Positions 35,201 through 40,862 of a stretch of 42,268 bases of DNA are shown here, in pieces. Below the pieces are notes generated by a model. That model made no database searches, was not told the origin of the DNA, and saw nothing but the letters and a program-made list of their open reading frames with translations. A program made the translations under genes and the position numbers. Each line of letters begins with the position of its first letter. Positions within the stretch are counted from its first letter, which is position 1. Origin of the DNA: an uncultured Fibrobacter sp. (GTDB lineage Bacteria; Fibrobacterota; Fibrobacteria; Fibrobacterales; Fibrobacteraceae); assembly GCA_946413655.1 (NCBI GenBank), contig CAMKLO010000025.1, positions 1 to 42,268 on the forward strand. The letters run 5' to 3'.

Positions 35201-35648
35201 GCACAAATGGACGCTGAAGAAACGTCGCTTCAGGAGTATCGAAAATAGACTCTCGCAATAACTGTTCAACTTCCTTAACCATGCCAACAGCAGAACTTAT
35301 TTTATCACGATGTTTTACACCTCCAATACGGGAAGGAATATAATACGCAGTGTCACATCTCGTAAATACGGAATCTTTCATCGCACCGGGATTGTCAATA
35401 TCAGGAACTTCGGTAGAATCTGGACGACACGAAGACGGATCCGAAACTATCCCTTGCCGGTTTTCGTAAGCCTCCTTATAATAGTTTCCTGTCGCACGTT
35501 CACCATTTTCACAATCCATTCCACCCCATCTATCAGCGGCTCCATGAACAAGAATAATATTGTACCTACCAACGTTCTCCATAGGCAATGCAGCCCAAAG
35601 AACATTTGCCAAAGCAAGAAAAAACAGAATTTTTATTTTCTTTTTCAT
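23274..35648 (-). CDS. Giant secreted multidomain protein with N-terminal lipase-like hydrolase, CBM-like modules and T9SS-type C-terminus
   Basis: This is an uninterrupted 4124-aa protein. Signal peptide 1-19. Residues ~25-450 form an alpha/beta hydrolase: YNIILVHGA (28-37, oxyanion strand), nucleophile elbow AHSMGG with S218, LITLDSPHSG with D244. A pair of hydrophobic stretches lies at ~484-536. Then ~2800 residues of beta-rich Ig-like modules, several starting VDRTAP or VDTAAP, with FlgD-like W-G-D segments. Near the end: a LamG/concanavalin-like domain (~3365-3567), a CBM6/35-like domain (~3585-3710), two CBM3-like modules (~3717-4013; RYYF..., then W-x-x-W-N and DDPS), and a sorting domain (~4020-4124; LVNVVGVPVRNL, G-x-Y-x-L pattern) like T9SS type A. 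It lies 12 bases after a lipoprotein gene. Lipid or ester hydrolysis at a plant-wall or cell surface is inferred; substrate unknown. Confidence 0.88.
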   Translation of the reverse strand: MKKKIKILFFLALANVLWAALPMENVGRYNIILVHGAADRWGGMDCENGERATGNYYKEAYENRQGIVSDPSSCRPDSTEVPDIDNPGAMKDSVFTRCDTAYYIPSRIGGVKHRDKISSAVGMVKEVEQLLRESIFDTPEATFLQRPFVHPAGSPALNGNEIGQSNWKGEKKCSARRSLIEEAQEFKAQGQDTLRKYRESANDEYRKIPSRNILIAHSMGGVASREYVQGDNYKHDVDKLITLDSPHSGTYSLDGLLQIQLLQGFLTHSSKALSQKAVLTTAFGFATLLLNLGPLADNVVLNSLVAGFMQGDLMNLLVDYGLNFALWLRGGFDYYSDDALVGYIQPGSTALNKLNNRSWPNDGTMLRILYSEGGVTFGSQEEYGQGVISAFVPDGIYAMVKNIIAQISHNEFDNPAYYNNILGSTYLGYLGGLSLTDQGSLLIPHWSGSAQNISSLKNNDVDVIRVPYAANEYASEFYGGETAFSICATAASALLLLSYIDMYWGAAGPATRAAVALAASVGISSFMLPSTVAVAQDMITNHQNPALKDWQRKQYKGKVYSGVDGKSENYEVLLMEDFLYEKPFVNLALSLSDSALRSVDPGCYYEADDANKQHFCEVGLYGSRDSIVVNTHVVVDSTGSGKDSVWYDTTHFHNAVTEKLDSIGNVVRDSSGNVVYDSVYYGTFEQRKYSEFRNSPLRFKSESDWYKVGVKVDRWERVDGLNPNGDSVAKYVPIRHVERYSVPDIVVTGFIEKYSFVVDDLMPHRMRQIKMTFNSNEEVAWECDISKAEDDPHACAVYKRLLGNSWGNPDTTIGDKGYVPHPIKKNGRFDFEARKYFGNLANIQKDNQNTVMISMVNKIGLSNTQRFYYLFKATANMLKPTWPQHDVVLNAIDGFRAYVSALDYQGFSVHNASDAIFFDPLGTASQVGDTLPMVMTEFQGTNAEGKDTSSAVFASNQNVSKPVEGKYRWVVYASVSNTANSSKTDSYEVHFAVDRTAPAFTLASDAMMNPDSSMFITRFKWVGRDSADRAKGSDIRAMRWTLEKATGQPSGNSQAAFTKYAELPALYDVASNEFAIAWDKVPQGRRDSMGNGLYRIAAHAIDYAVPNLDAYHKVNALVDSIFSNPTNLSDNLWEHIDSLGLNDTTIYAEFRVDTAAPVFTFHETRAVTAADTVNYGTYVNLSGKYDTLRKNAPARDSSWTYISKDSLLQIGYTIMDTLNGLDSAAVTVGWSFVHLPDTNVIDRAGDSVWVFDSLGGSTSGIWTEMAGLRMADGEYSVRAVLRDEAKNVRHDVVPKRVRVDRTAPQIVGLTSNHLVYMNTDGDFSETILVSESSDVGVNRTGMHCSYRILGGADTSWHEIRKGNRKLLASDTVTFTIDKSTIDTSRGIRYLEAACVDAAGNVSVRTDLFHVGARFPQITYPQPETIESDQSFIPIVGIAPKTSSADSLSSVYRLRYRVNNDTAWRTDKVKVVAANRSENVDYISRISQSTEGVLGYLSNEGFGSEEKITVELAIASCETCDDWAAVTTNFVVIPPDTNDSKPAVEFAITRNGSDVTTFKTDDGPVDISVRLKNKFNGNYMLRVYAEDSKHRGIFDASREKVFYNPYYGTPTASADTAIWFYEKDGKYHLAWKNLDKINLKVGYNSSKFGESCVDSAGNTATGCSTEHAPVNFSAVLDAAKAYLADYPEWMPPAYIDSAMTISDGSGEVVLESSDAFRVYVERKDATDTTTLNVPVYFGESTKPGFYWVEHVDSLVSPLMTGWTVNPNAYGFDYRWNGIATSGAYPSGDITLYAEVTENILDNPFVSVVTKTLKVEQKKAELVVRDTLPDYVLLMKAGSGTSSAGTSDTPVYELDSMKVYFGLKNSDARVRISVLGSAKSMVIFDDVLRAHSGDSAYSVKWLGTDSSGLPLLSEGKCYLKFEAMLPNTDSVVSSISVPFEYKLGPSMKDMTPDDPKESNESRFFVAEAKKKDDRYVYEPYADYLVVANMSGWYLPDSLRNKTYNVKGTVEGSQEILGFRPEHFSLGIKRHRDTLEMIIVSKLHNRMVNLYDCNGPLHSCDSTKKNVDFYKLDTALFNEVNRSKLIVFDTGMANFGFLEFDSATAYLDVVACSKKMWQVYGTSIKTAKDVTNEQFKTLKSVCEWSLENVLESDLGYYPLPDPGRCVEWESIGSYPDSIFEKAAIACNKPNLMTLYRIWRILPNIDDACMAEYFCPKKDYKIIPLTSDNKDVNCQVDSTSGYLDSVCVTSDKRYNPNLRLFNLIFTPSATSRFFSNWTTITDYNPARFWTREFFSMTLEIPDSYWNAPFGMDNLVNRTIRFDHTNETIFNENDDDGYWNSVKRNGNNQGQAVNDSIKNYFDGNEWRFNQKYGLLTPFEVQQLVFYPVDVHVSANAFNFDDEGAVGDTVFKYSSSFELKFYGKDDTTHHFVAKVIGDPLEPDSASILGCISDRTKFVFPVDSVLQHPCQFSMTSQEQVKKTPVFEHGNVFFYVGMNQTWAHADNGHRTSVAYPAADTASWRETLNDACPDSMTWDDYNNLAAKGKDDKACYKYYGSGSRVHFYFNDYGKNDSLWKVFFLTDTTHYIRNLINSPGNYVTPKSVDNALTIAKASLGENDFSLSYKVDPENFERIGGSDSVRFFIRMDSLNKIKSEYGGARITLSKLNVNMEELKSDSLKFDGDSMLYVPTRRWTDTLAYRRFYDTGKKVLERKGEQVSLRDIYTYRVNPDANSCGEALYCVDTAHPQSGLIRNPWIINPVVESSSLLQTDFSMHPFLEVSGNRDSLDRHVVFKGAIPPRPPEIVEIRGKLTPNQTYSLSYLNNSTYYSITDTLKVASDCEKYMDGTCHLAWFDVNRLQGHTQFLLTWDGDGSDATVNPTNVMHFNMYVGSNVKPGNNGVVKSMYGELTVSFPQGSLENADDFTVRTVNVQKDYGFGVFKNMALTGPVMEVLPSMTFNDTNNLPRIQMQISRQEMIDMNVTPQTLRLYKVDFDRKEFVPLEKSLYGFLDAQGAPVMDVNGTDTLECHSVGETNPRCTDKKLAWDYVLISAETKTFSVFVTMDTLAASMRYMGLEVLPAVAKASEREVRVDGVGLFNLYVDDDSLWNDSADLTPMAQLPFTLDSNGIAHVTLPTRAAEIDTNYVFAFAMADTAEMFAPAVAKALTVPAQFACHVPSDSLWMGIDNGYLAYGAWCNHPGYGTLSLYRDNSLVAEIRGEIPDTIRYDGKRLVGGSVVGTVAPGRYESRYVGVSVLGEDAQLAGPAVRTDSARPVMSSFEVLSGEDALDRIFTVNANVRDVESGVAQVVVSTKLGGASRTPLVLLPDSLGNVTGVVRLTRSELARCSGCKLSLEMRAEDYGHNHVERTYESGKLYQYPTELALWYPSREGSGKLAYEYVGTGHHMNLDSVKSPWSGDAGIYFSALDDRASGIVPSAGHISLGTSSSYSFETRIKVGYSGAAGWHRVLGFKGVGGLEMELLVHNRKLRLREGSHTWDTPDNTLPVAKEWAHVVVTVDSSEVNFYVNGEIMKSASAEPLERELDGIFSAGADGENSFVGHIADMRMYKKALSAGEVFVLSQPVVDDKIVEPEIVEIVTVPMITVDGGNGFEPEFSCAVAGNRYLESTRDNARLTLNALIDKAATYKVMMYVRSAALQSANVSVSPSPGVRYAGNIPLSPVWRTVGVSDISMNLSAGMHTVTLEAPEGLQVAGFALVTANVSPASIAWNSGLENPERKIKTFVRYEGFADKKILQPRVRLRNVSNGQVRGYSVRYYFRGEESSMAKVHAYYPRDTVGLAVHSESAHTGFVEWKFANGVIPSGGTVFNGDGPHFGVHYEDWTPWNPYDDPSFVENASANFVEDNGIIVLDADKRLIGGSCVEMEDSISIEVKARVYAAETRNDNQASEIQMKVENVGNVTLKNYDVRYYFFLEGGLAPEFNAYVLPDGVTASVENIGDGRWQVAMHASKPLVPGGSWKDNAQFALHCENWNAIWNGLDDPSSIGLGWNMVEAVGVNVFDSLGNRIYGNEPVWPDIAGYVACNGCTADSSGTPDIGLTPKNDAIPIHRTDDGLIISLPQYTNISLSLVNVVGVPVRNLYAGTLAPGEQFIHVNWTGIDLNRTYLMLRVNGAIKSTKLLSLL

Positions 35649-35660
35649 ATCAATCTACCC

Positions 35661-36506
35661 TTAATTAAAAGGCGCAAAATACAGTTGATTATAGTACCTT
35701 GCTACAGCCTGCTCTGAAACTTGCCAGTTACCGTCAGTCGAATACAAATACCAGCCATCTTTTTTCATTCTGTTTATATATCGTCCGTTAAAACGTTCAT
35801 TTATTTCATCATAATCATTAGACGCATCTTCATAAAAAATTGACAAAGTGTCCGTTCCATTACGTAAAATCGAAAAACTAAATTTATTCGGATGTAAGAT
35901 AATCGTCATCAAGTCATCTCCAAAATACTGAGCATCTTCCACATCGTCGGGCCATCCGGCCTCCTCCTTCGTAATCTGCATAATAGTATTAGCGACCGTA
36001 TCAAGCAATGCAAACTTGCCATAATAATTGAAAAGGAACTTTCCATTTTTCCACACACGCATAGGAGCATTAAGAGAAACTGGCAAATGTTCATTAAGCC
36101 ACTTAGCTTTTTTGCGAACAGGATTTTCATTTATTTTCCAAATAAAATATTCCAATTGTTCATCACGATCTCCATACATAAAGAAGACTGTCGAATCATT
36201 CAACGGTTCTATCTTCATATTACCACCACAAAAATCAACAAGGCCCTCCCAATAACAGTATTCCGTTCCTCTGGTATCCACCAAGCGTATTCCCATTTTA
36301 GTGCATTCTTCCCAATCATTATACCCCTGCTCATAATGGTCATAGTAATGCACGGACAAAAGAGCCGTTGTATCACTGACCATAGCAAAGCCTCGATCTT
36401 TTCGCGAACCCGATTCAAGAAATCGGACATCGTCCCCGCACCCCCACATGCAAACGCATGTGAGTAGAGCAACTAACACCGCTTGAAACTTTTTATTTCC
36501 ACCCAT
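35661..36506 (-). CDS. Lipoprotein preceding the giant hydrolase (copy B)
   Basis: The ~281-aa lipoprotein, started at the ATG at 36506 (GGGAGG nine bases upstream; a TTG at 36512 is less likely), has a lipobox CVCMWGC and then DD. The mature part is beta-rich and shares LDTV, W-x-NGKF and Y-F-IWK-type words with the paralogue at 37268-38191. No enzyme motif is visible. The stop is 12 bases before the giant gene, so they form one operon. It may be a chaperone, an anchor or an inhibitor of the hydrolase; none can be chosen from sequence. Confidence 0.83.
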   Translation of the reverse strand: MGGNKKFQAVLVALLTCVCMWGCGDDVRFLESGSRKDRGFAMVSDTTALLSVHYYDHYEQGYNDWEECTKMGIRLVDTRGTEYCYWEGLVDFCGGNMKIEPLNDSTVFFMYGDRDEQLEYFIWKINENPVRKKAKWLNEHLPVSLNAPMRVWKNGKFLFNYYGKFALLDTVANTIMQITKEEAGWPDDVEDAQYFGDDLMTIILHPNKFSFSILRNGTDTLSIFYEDASNDYDEINERFNGRYINRMKKDGWYLYSTDGNWQVSEQAVARYYNQLYFAPFN

Positions 36507-36569
36507 CTTCAAATCCCTCCCTTGCCGTTTTTTTAGCAGACCGAAAACACAAAAAAATTATCCAATATA

Positions 36570-36598
36570 AATATAAACAAAGTGTCACATAAAGCCAA
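36570..36598 (-). promoter_or_regulatory. Candidate promoter of the lipoprotein-giant operon
   Basis: On the minus strand there is TTGGCT (36593-36598), a 17-bp spacer and TATATT (36570-36575), ~64 bases upstream of the lipoprotein start. Confidence 0.5.
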
Positions 36599-36639
36599 GT
36601 AACATTGTATAAACTTTTGAGAACATTTCAAAAAAGGCG

Positions 36640-36970
36640 ATGCCGCAACAAGTGCGGCATGACAACTAAAACACACGCTTAAATGGCATCGGCAATTTAG
36701 CCGACAACCCATCCCAGCGAAAAGAACGAGGAAAGAGGACAGAGTAACAAAATTTGTGCGAAAAATGAACAAGTCCAAGGGCATATATCACCCTAAAAAA
36801 CATTATATGTCATACCCAAAATTAGCTGGATCCTATCGGCCTTCGGCCTCCAGGATGACAGTAAAAAAAACTGTATAGATTCTCTACACAAGAGCAATTC
36901 AAGAAATAATGGTTTCCCTCCCTTCGGTCGAGAATGACAGCTTCGAGGATGACTCAAAACACCTAGCCAA
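36640..36970. repeat. Cluster of palindromic repeats in a 600-base gap
   Basis: ATGCCGC/GCGGCAT (36640-36660, then GAC), a GGATCCT...AGGATGACA unit with an inner GGCC-TTC-GGCC hairpin (36828-36859), and a looser TCCCTCCCTTCGG...GAATGACAG unit near 36912-36941. The gap 36513-37109 shows no credible gene. Confidence 0.65.
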
Positions 36971-37109
36971 ACAACGGCAATAAAAATTCATAAATACAGC
37001 AGCCTAATATGACGATTAACAATAAAATTAAAAAATGCCGCCAATTGAGCAACATAACCACACAGTCTATCAAGAAATCGATAATATAACCCATAAGTTT
37101 TACCTAGCG

Positions 37110-37250
37110 CTACTTCACATTCAACACTTGTCCAGAACCATACGCACCATGAACCAGCACAATATTATAGTTTTCGACAGATTCCATTGGTTTCGGGATT
37201 GCCCAAATACCAACAACACTCACCAACAATAAAAACATTAAATTTTTCAT
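37110..37250 (-). pseudogene. N-terminal remnant of a second giant hydrolase gene
   Basis: The 46-codon frame encodes a signal peptide (MKNLMFLLLVSVVGIWA) followed by PMESVENYNIVLVHGA, closely matching PMENVGRYNIILVHGA at the start of the 4124-aa protein, and then stops at 37110. It lies 17 bases after the paralogous lipoprotein gene, the same arrangement as the intact pair. I see no further homologous segment before 36513. Confidence 0.85.
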
Positions 37251-37267
37251 TTCTTGCCTTATTTTAA

Positions 37268-38191
37268 TCAATATGAAATAAAACCATTTTTCTCACCAGC
37301 AAAGTTTCCAAAACTTGGAAAACTTAATGGACGTACATTTAAATTCAAGTCGAATATTTGATTAATGTAATCAATTGAAAATAAATAGCCCCAATATACT
37401 ACATCTCCATAAAATGACAAAGAAGACATTTTAACGACATCGGAATCCCAAAAATCAACAGAAGATACTTCAACGGAATCCGTAACCTTATTTTGAATAA
37501 TCAATTTTAAGACAAGATTTCTATTATCTTTCTCATTCAAAGCTAAGCAATACACATCCTTTTCCCAAGCCCTAACATCATCACATTTCTTAATCCATTC
37601 CAATTTTTCGTCCAACCGCTTAAATGCTAAAGTTTTTTCAACTGTGTCCAACACAGCATACTGGCAATTTTCTCCATCTGCATCAAATTTTCCACCCAGA
37701 GCTATAAATTTTCCATTGAGCCATTGACGTATTCGATCTATTTTAAACGATTCAGAGCATCCGTCATTTTTCCGTGAAAGTTTCATTTCATGAGCTTTTT
37801 CACCCACCTTCCATAAAAGAATGTTATCTCCTTCCCAACGCCAAAAAACAGAATCAGTCATTTGATACCAATGGTAACCATTGCTCTTGTTTGTTAACGA
37901 ATCACTCCAACGCGGCCCATTCTCCTGAACTCGATAGTTGTAAACCATCATTCTATCATGTCCACAAGACACATCCGAATAATAGCCGCCATTCCACGTT
38001 TCCGTATCTTCGTACCATTCTCTGCAATCCGTCACAACAGCGAGCGAATCATCTATAAAGCCAGCTATTTCAGCAGAACCTCTCCCATCACTCCATCTAA
38101 ATGTTACATCGTCCGAACACCCCCACATGCATACGCATGCGAAGGCAACTGCCAAAACAGCGAGCAACTTTTCAAATCCAAAATTGTTCAT
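37268..38191 (-). CDS. Lipoprotein paralogue (copy A), now without its hydrolase partner
   Basis: The 307-aa lipoprotein has lipobox CVCMWGC and then SDDV, almost the same as copy B (CVCMWGC, GDDV). Shared mature words include LLWK, W-x-NGKF and YAVLDTV. The mature protein is rich in Asp, Trp and Asn with many short strands. It is followed by the hydrolase remnant rather than an intact gene, so it is an orphan or may serve the intact giant protein from the neighbouring operon. A short AT-rich leader with an AAAGGTT/AACCTTT inverted repeat precedes it. Confidence 0.82.
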   Translation of the reverse strand: MNNFGFEKLLAVLAVAFACVCMWGCSDDVTFRWSDGRGSAEIAGFIDDSLAVVTDCREWYEDTETWNGGYYSDVSCGHDRMMVYNYRVQENGPRWSDSLTNKSNGYHWYQMTDSVFWRWEGDNILLWKVGEKAHEMKLSRKNDGCSESFKIDRIRQWLNGKFIALGGKFDADGENCQYAVLDTVEKTLAFKRLDEKLEWIKKCDDVRAWEKDVYCLALNEKDNRNLVLKLIIQNKVTDSVEVSSVDFWDSDVVKMSSLSFYGDVVYWGYLFSIDYINQIFDLNLNVRPLSFPSFGNFAGEKNGFISY

Positions 38192-38279
38192 TTTTTTCCA
38201 TAAAAGGTTTTCCTATGTTTAAACCTTTCTATTATAAATTTATATAAAAAAGTGTTTTATGCGATAACTAGATTTGACT

Positions 38280-38305
38280 GGATCCTTCGCTTTGCTCAGG
38301 ATGAC
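38280..38305. repeat. Palindromic repeat GGATCCT...AGGATGAC
   Basis: It has short arms around TTCGCTTTGCTC with the GAC suffix. It lies after the 3' end of the polymerase gene (minus strand), upstream of the lipoprotein copy A. Confidence 0.6.
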
Positions 38306-38315
38306 GGGCGGTTCT

Positions 38316-39641
38316 CTAAACTTTCTTTGCTTCTACTTTACCGACGACTTCGGGGTCAGGCGGCAAAATAGTGCGGCCACTGCTCACAGTACAGACAAAG
38401 AAGAAGAAGAACATCCACACCCAGTACATACTTTGTTTGTACCCCGTGGTAAAATTCCATAGGATAATCCACAACATGAACGTTGCTGTCAAGAGTAACA
38501 TGAGAGGACTCTTGGCAATTGCCATCTTGTGGTAGCAGAACGTAAAAAACACACCAAAGAAAAATGGCAAGAGGAATATGCCCGGGAGCCCGAAGTCCTT
38601 GTACGCGTCCCAGAGGTAAAGAATAGTATTGAGCCCAGTATATTTTACCACGCTCTCGTTGTACGGCGAGTCCCAACCAAAGCTCTGCTGGATTCCGTCA
38701 CCAATGTGCATCAGGTGCGTAATGCCGAAGAACGCATCTATACCGTAAGTCCATTCATGTTCGGGAATGTCACTCATGCGATTGAACGCGTAATCCAAAT
38801 TCCAATAGTTGTTCGCCACGTATTTGTAAGGGAGCAATGCCACTTCCTTTGCAATCTTGCTGTCGGTCACATCGGAGTTCCCGTACTGTCCCTTGAGTGT
38901 AGCCACCGCCACAAAGAACACGCAAACAAGCACCGTCACCACGGCAAGCGAGCGCCACGAGAATCGTCCACGCAGATAGTTGAACAAAATCATGAACATG
39001 CCGATGCAAAGCATATTTATACCACGGCTAGGATACGTCATAAATGAAAGCACAATCGTAAATGCGACCATAAAGCGCGACGCATAGCGCACCCAGCGCA
39101 CCGGGTTCATCGACTTGAACGACGCCACTGCAAAAAGCCCGACGACCATTGCGCCCGTGGTAAAAAAATCCGCATACTTGAGTACGTCATTGTCTTTACC
39201 CGTAAGCCACTGCGACGGATTGTCCGTCAAGAGCACGAGGTTCCCTGTCACCGAAATGACGCCGAGAACGCCGACAAAGAAATACGCGAACGCCGAGAAA
39301 CTCAAAATGAAATGACAGACCCAGTTGTACTTGCCATGAACCGAAAGCTTTTTTTGCAGCGGAGGTCCACCATAAGAACGCCATGCAAAATCGGTCATGT
39401 AACAGCCCACCAAGAAACAGAACATGCCACCGCCCCACACAAGCCATGTCGAATAGTTAAAGTCCGACATCATCGGCAAGAACTGCATGTAGGAAACGCC
39501 TAGCATGATCATCTGCACCAAAAAGTACAATGTCGATGGGCGGAAAAAATCTTCCTTGAAAATGGAGACCAGCACCAAGGCAACGATGGCAAGCGTAAAC
39601 ATCACGCTTGACTCTGGATGAGCAAACAGCATCTCCAACAT
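38316..39641 (-). CDS. O-antigen/oligosaccharide repeat polymerase (Wzy-like)
   Basis: The ~441-aa inner-membrane protein has about eleven to twelve hydrophobic segments and a large periplasmic loop (~240-320; KGQYGNSDV...SFGWDSPYNES) typical of polymerases that join sugar units. I chose the ATG at 39641 with GGAG nine bases upstream; a TTG at 39656 is possible. It is the last gene of the wza-wzz-wzy-like operon and has an acidic C-terminal tail (PPDPEVVGKVEAKK). Sugar specificity cannot be read. Confidence 0.82.
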   Translation of the reverse strand: MLEMLFAHPESSVMFTLAIVALVLVSIFKEDFFRPSTLYFLVQMIMLGVSYMQFLPMMSDFNYSTWLVWGGGMFCFLVGCYMTDFAWRSYGGPPLQKKLSVHGKYNWVCHFILSFSAFAYFFVGVLGVISVTGNLVLLTDNPSQWLTGKDNDVLKYADFFTTGAMVVGLFAVASFKSMNPVRWVRYASRFMVAFTIVLSFMTYPSRGINMLCIGMFMILFNYLRGRFSWRSLAVVTVLVCVFFVAVATLKGQYGNSDVTDSKIAKEVALLPYKYVANNYWNLDYAFNRMSDIPEHEWTYGIDAFFGITHLMHIGDGIQQSFGWDSPYNESVVKYTGLNTILYLWDAYKDFGLPGIFLLPFFFGVFFTFCYHKMAIAKSPLMLLLTATFMLWIILWNFTTGYKQSMYWVWMFFFFFVCTVSSGRTILPPDPEVVGKVEAKKV

Positions 39642-39659
39642 GCCCTGACGCTCCAAAAA

Positions 39660-40859
39660 CTATTTACGCCAGAAGCAGACTTTCTGGACAAAGAAATTCC
39701 ATTCGGCAGCAGTCCTGGAACCCGAGCGTTTTTCCGAGCGCATGAACTCCACAAAGTTACAGAAGAACGATGCAAGGAAGAACGTGAAGAACACCGTAAA
39801 CACAAGAATAAGCCCGCGCTTCGGAGAAATCTTCTTGTCATTTTCCCAAGGCGGTTCAAGTACATGGAGGTTCGTGAGCATCTTCGCCTCTTCCAGGCGC
39901 ATCTGTTCGCTCTGCTGGCGCAGCACCTTGTACAACGCTTCCTGGATGCGGATTTCAGCCTCGCGGCGCAAGTACTCCGAATAAAGTTGCGGAGACTTCT
40001 TGAGTTCCATGAGGCCGATGTCGCTGTGCTTGCCCTTGAGGGCGCTGCTAAGAGCGGAATTCATCCCCTTGACGCGCTTCGAAAGTTCCTGGTAGCGCTT
40101 GCTGTTTTCGCCACGGTCAAGCTTTTCGAAGTTCATCTCCATGTTCATTTCTTCGCGCATTGCCTGCAGTTCGCTCAAGTACTTGATGGTCGCTTCGAGC
40201 TGCACGTTCGGTTCATAGACATTGTTCGTCACCTGAAAATCGACAAACGAATGGAGCAAGGAATCCAGCACGTGTTCGCAAGAATCAAGTCTCGTCTGGA
40301 AATATTCCCTAGACTGGCGCGCCTGCTTCGTCTTGAATGCGTTGAACGAGGAATCAGCCTTTTCGAGCATGAAGTTTAAAACCTCAACTGCAAGTTTCGC
40401 GTCCGTATCCCTGTAATAAAGAGAGAACATCTCTTCCTTGTTCATCTCGAAGCCAAAATTCTTGCGGAACTCCTTCAGCAAGTCCGCATGGAACTTGCCC
40501 TTGAACTCGTAATGCCTTGCAAGGTCAAACTTGTTGATGACCATGTCGTGCAGTTCCCAAGAATTGAAAATCGTCCACACGGCATTCGCATCTTCGTTAT
40601 CCATCGAGATCCCGAGAAGCGAGGTCATGCCGGAGCCTCCCATAAGTCCGCTAAGTGCACCCGCCATTGGCTGCGTCGATGCAGGCGGAGTGACAATCGC
40701 CGATGCTGCATACTTAGGCTTCACGATCCACATGACCGCAATGAACACAATAATCGTCGGGATAAGAACAAACGTTACAACAAACTTGAAATGCTTCAAG
40801 TCGTTATTCAGAATCCGCAGACAGATTTCAGCAAAACCGATAGACTCTTGCTTTTCCAT
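39660..40859 (-). CDS. Polysaccharide chain-length determinant (Wzz/GumC-like co-polymerase)
   Basis: The 399-aa protein has two membrane segments, one near residues 25-48 (VVTFVLIPTIIVFIAVMWIV) and one near 350-372 (LILVFTVFFTFFLASFF), with a P-K-Y-A-S segment directly after the first. The long periplasmic middle is coiled-coil-rich (LARHYEFK, SREYFQTRLDSCEHVLDSLL). There is no C-terminal tyrosine-kinase domain. It is three bases from the export gene upstream. It should set polymer length together with the neighbouring polymerase. Confidence 0.87.
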   Translation of the reverse strand: MEKQESIGFAEICLRILNNDLKHFKFVVTFVLIPTIIVFIAVMWIVKPKYAASAIVTPPASTQPMAGALSGLMGGSGMTSLLGISMDNEDANAVWTIFNSWELHDMVINKFDLARHYEFKGKFHADLLKEFRKNFGFEMNKEEMFSLYYRDTDAKLAVEVLNFMLEKADSSFNAFKTKQARQSREYFQTRLDSCEHVLDSLLHSFVDFQVTNNVYEPNVQLEATIKYLSELQAMREEMNMEMNFEKLDRGENSKRYQELSKRVKGMNSALSSALKGKHSDIGLMELKKSPQLYSEYLRREAEIRIQEALYKVLRQQSEQMRLEEAKMLTNLHVLEPPWENDKKISPKRGLILVFTVFFTFFLASFFCNFVEFMRSEKRSGSRTAAEWNFFVQKVCFWRK

Positions 40860-40862
40860 AAA

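Noticed and set aside
36533..36784. 83-codon minus-strand frame upstream of the lipoprotein
   Set aside because: It covers a palindrome and the likely promoter, has no ribosome site, and its Cys/Phe-rich product looks like translated repeat DNA.
37035..37232. 65-codon plus-strand frame
   Set aside because: It is antisense to the hydrolase remnant and has no start signal.
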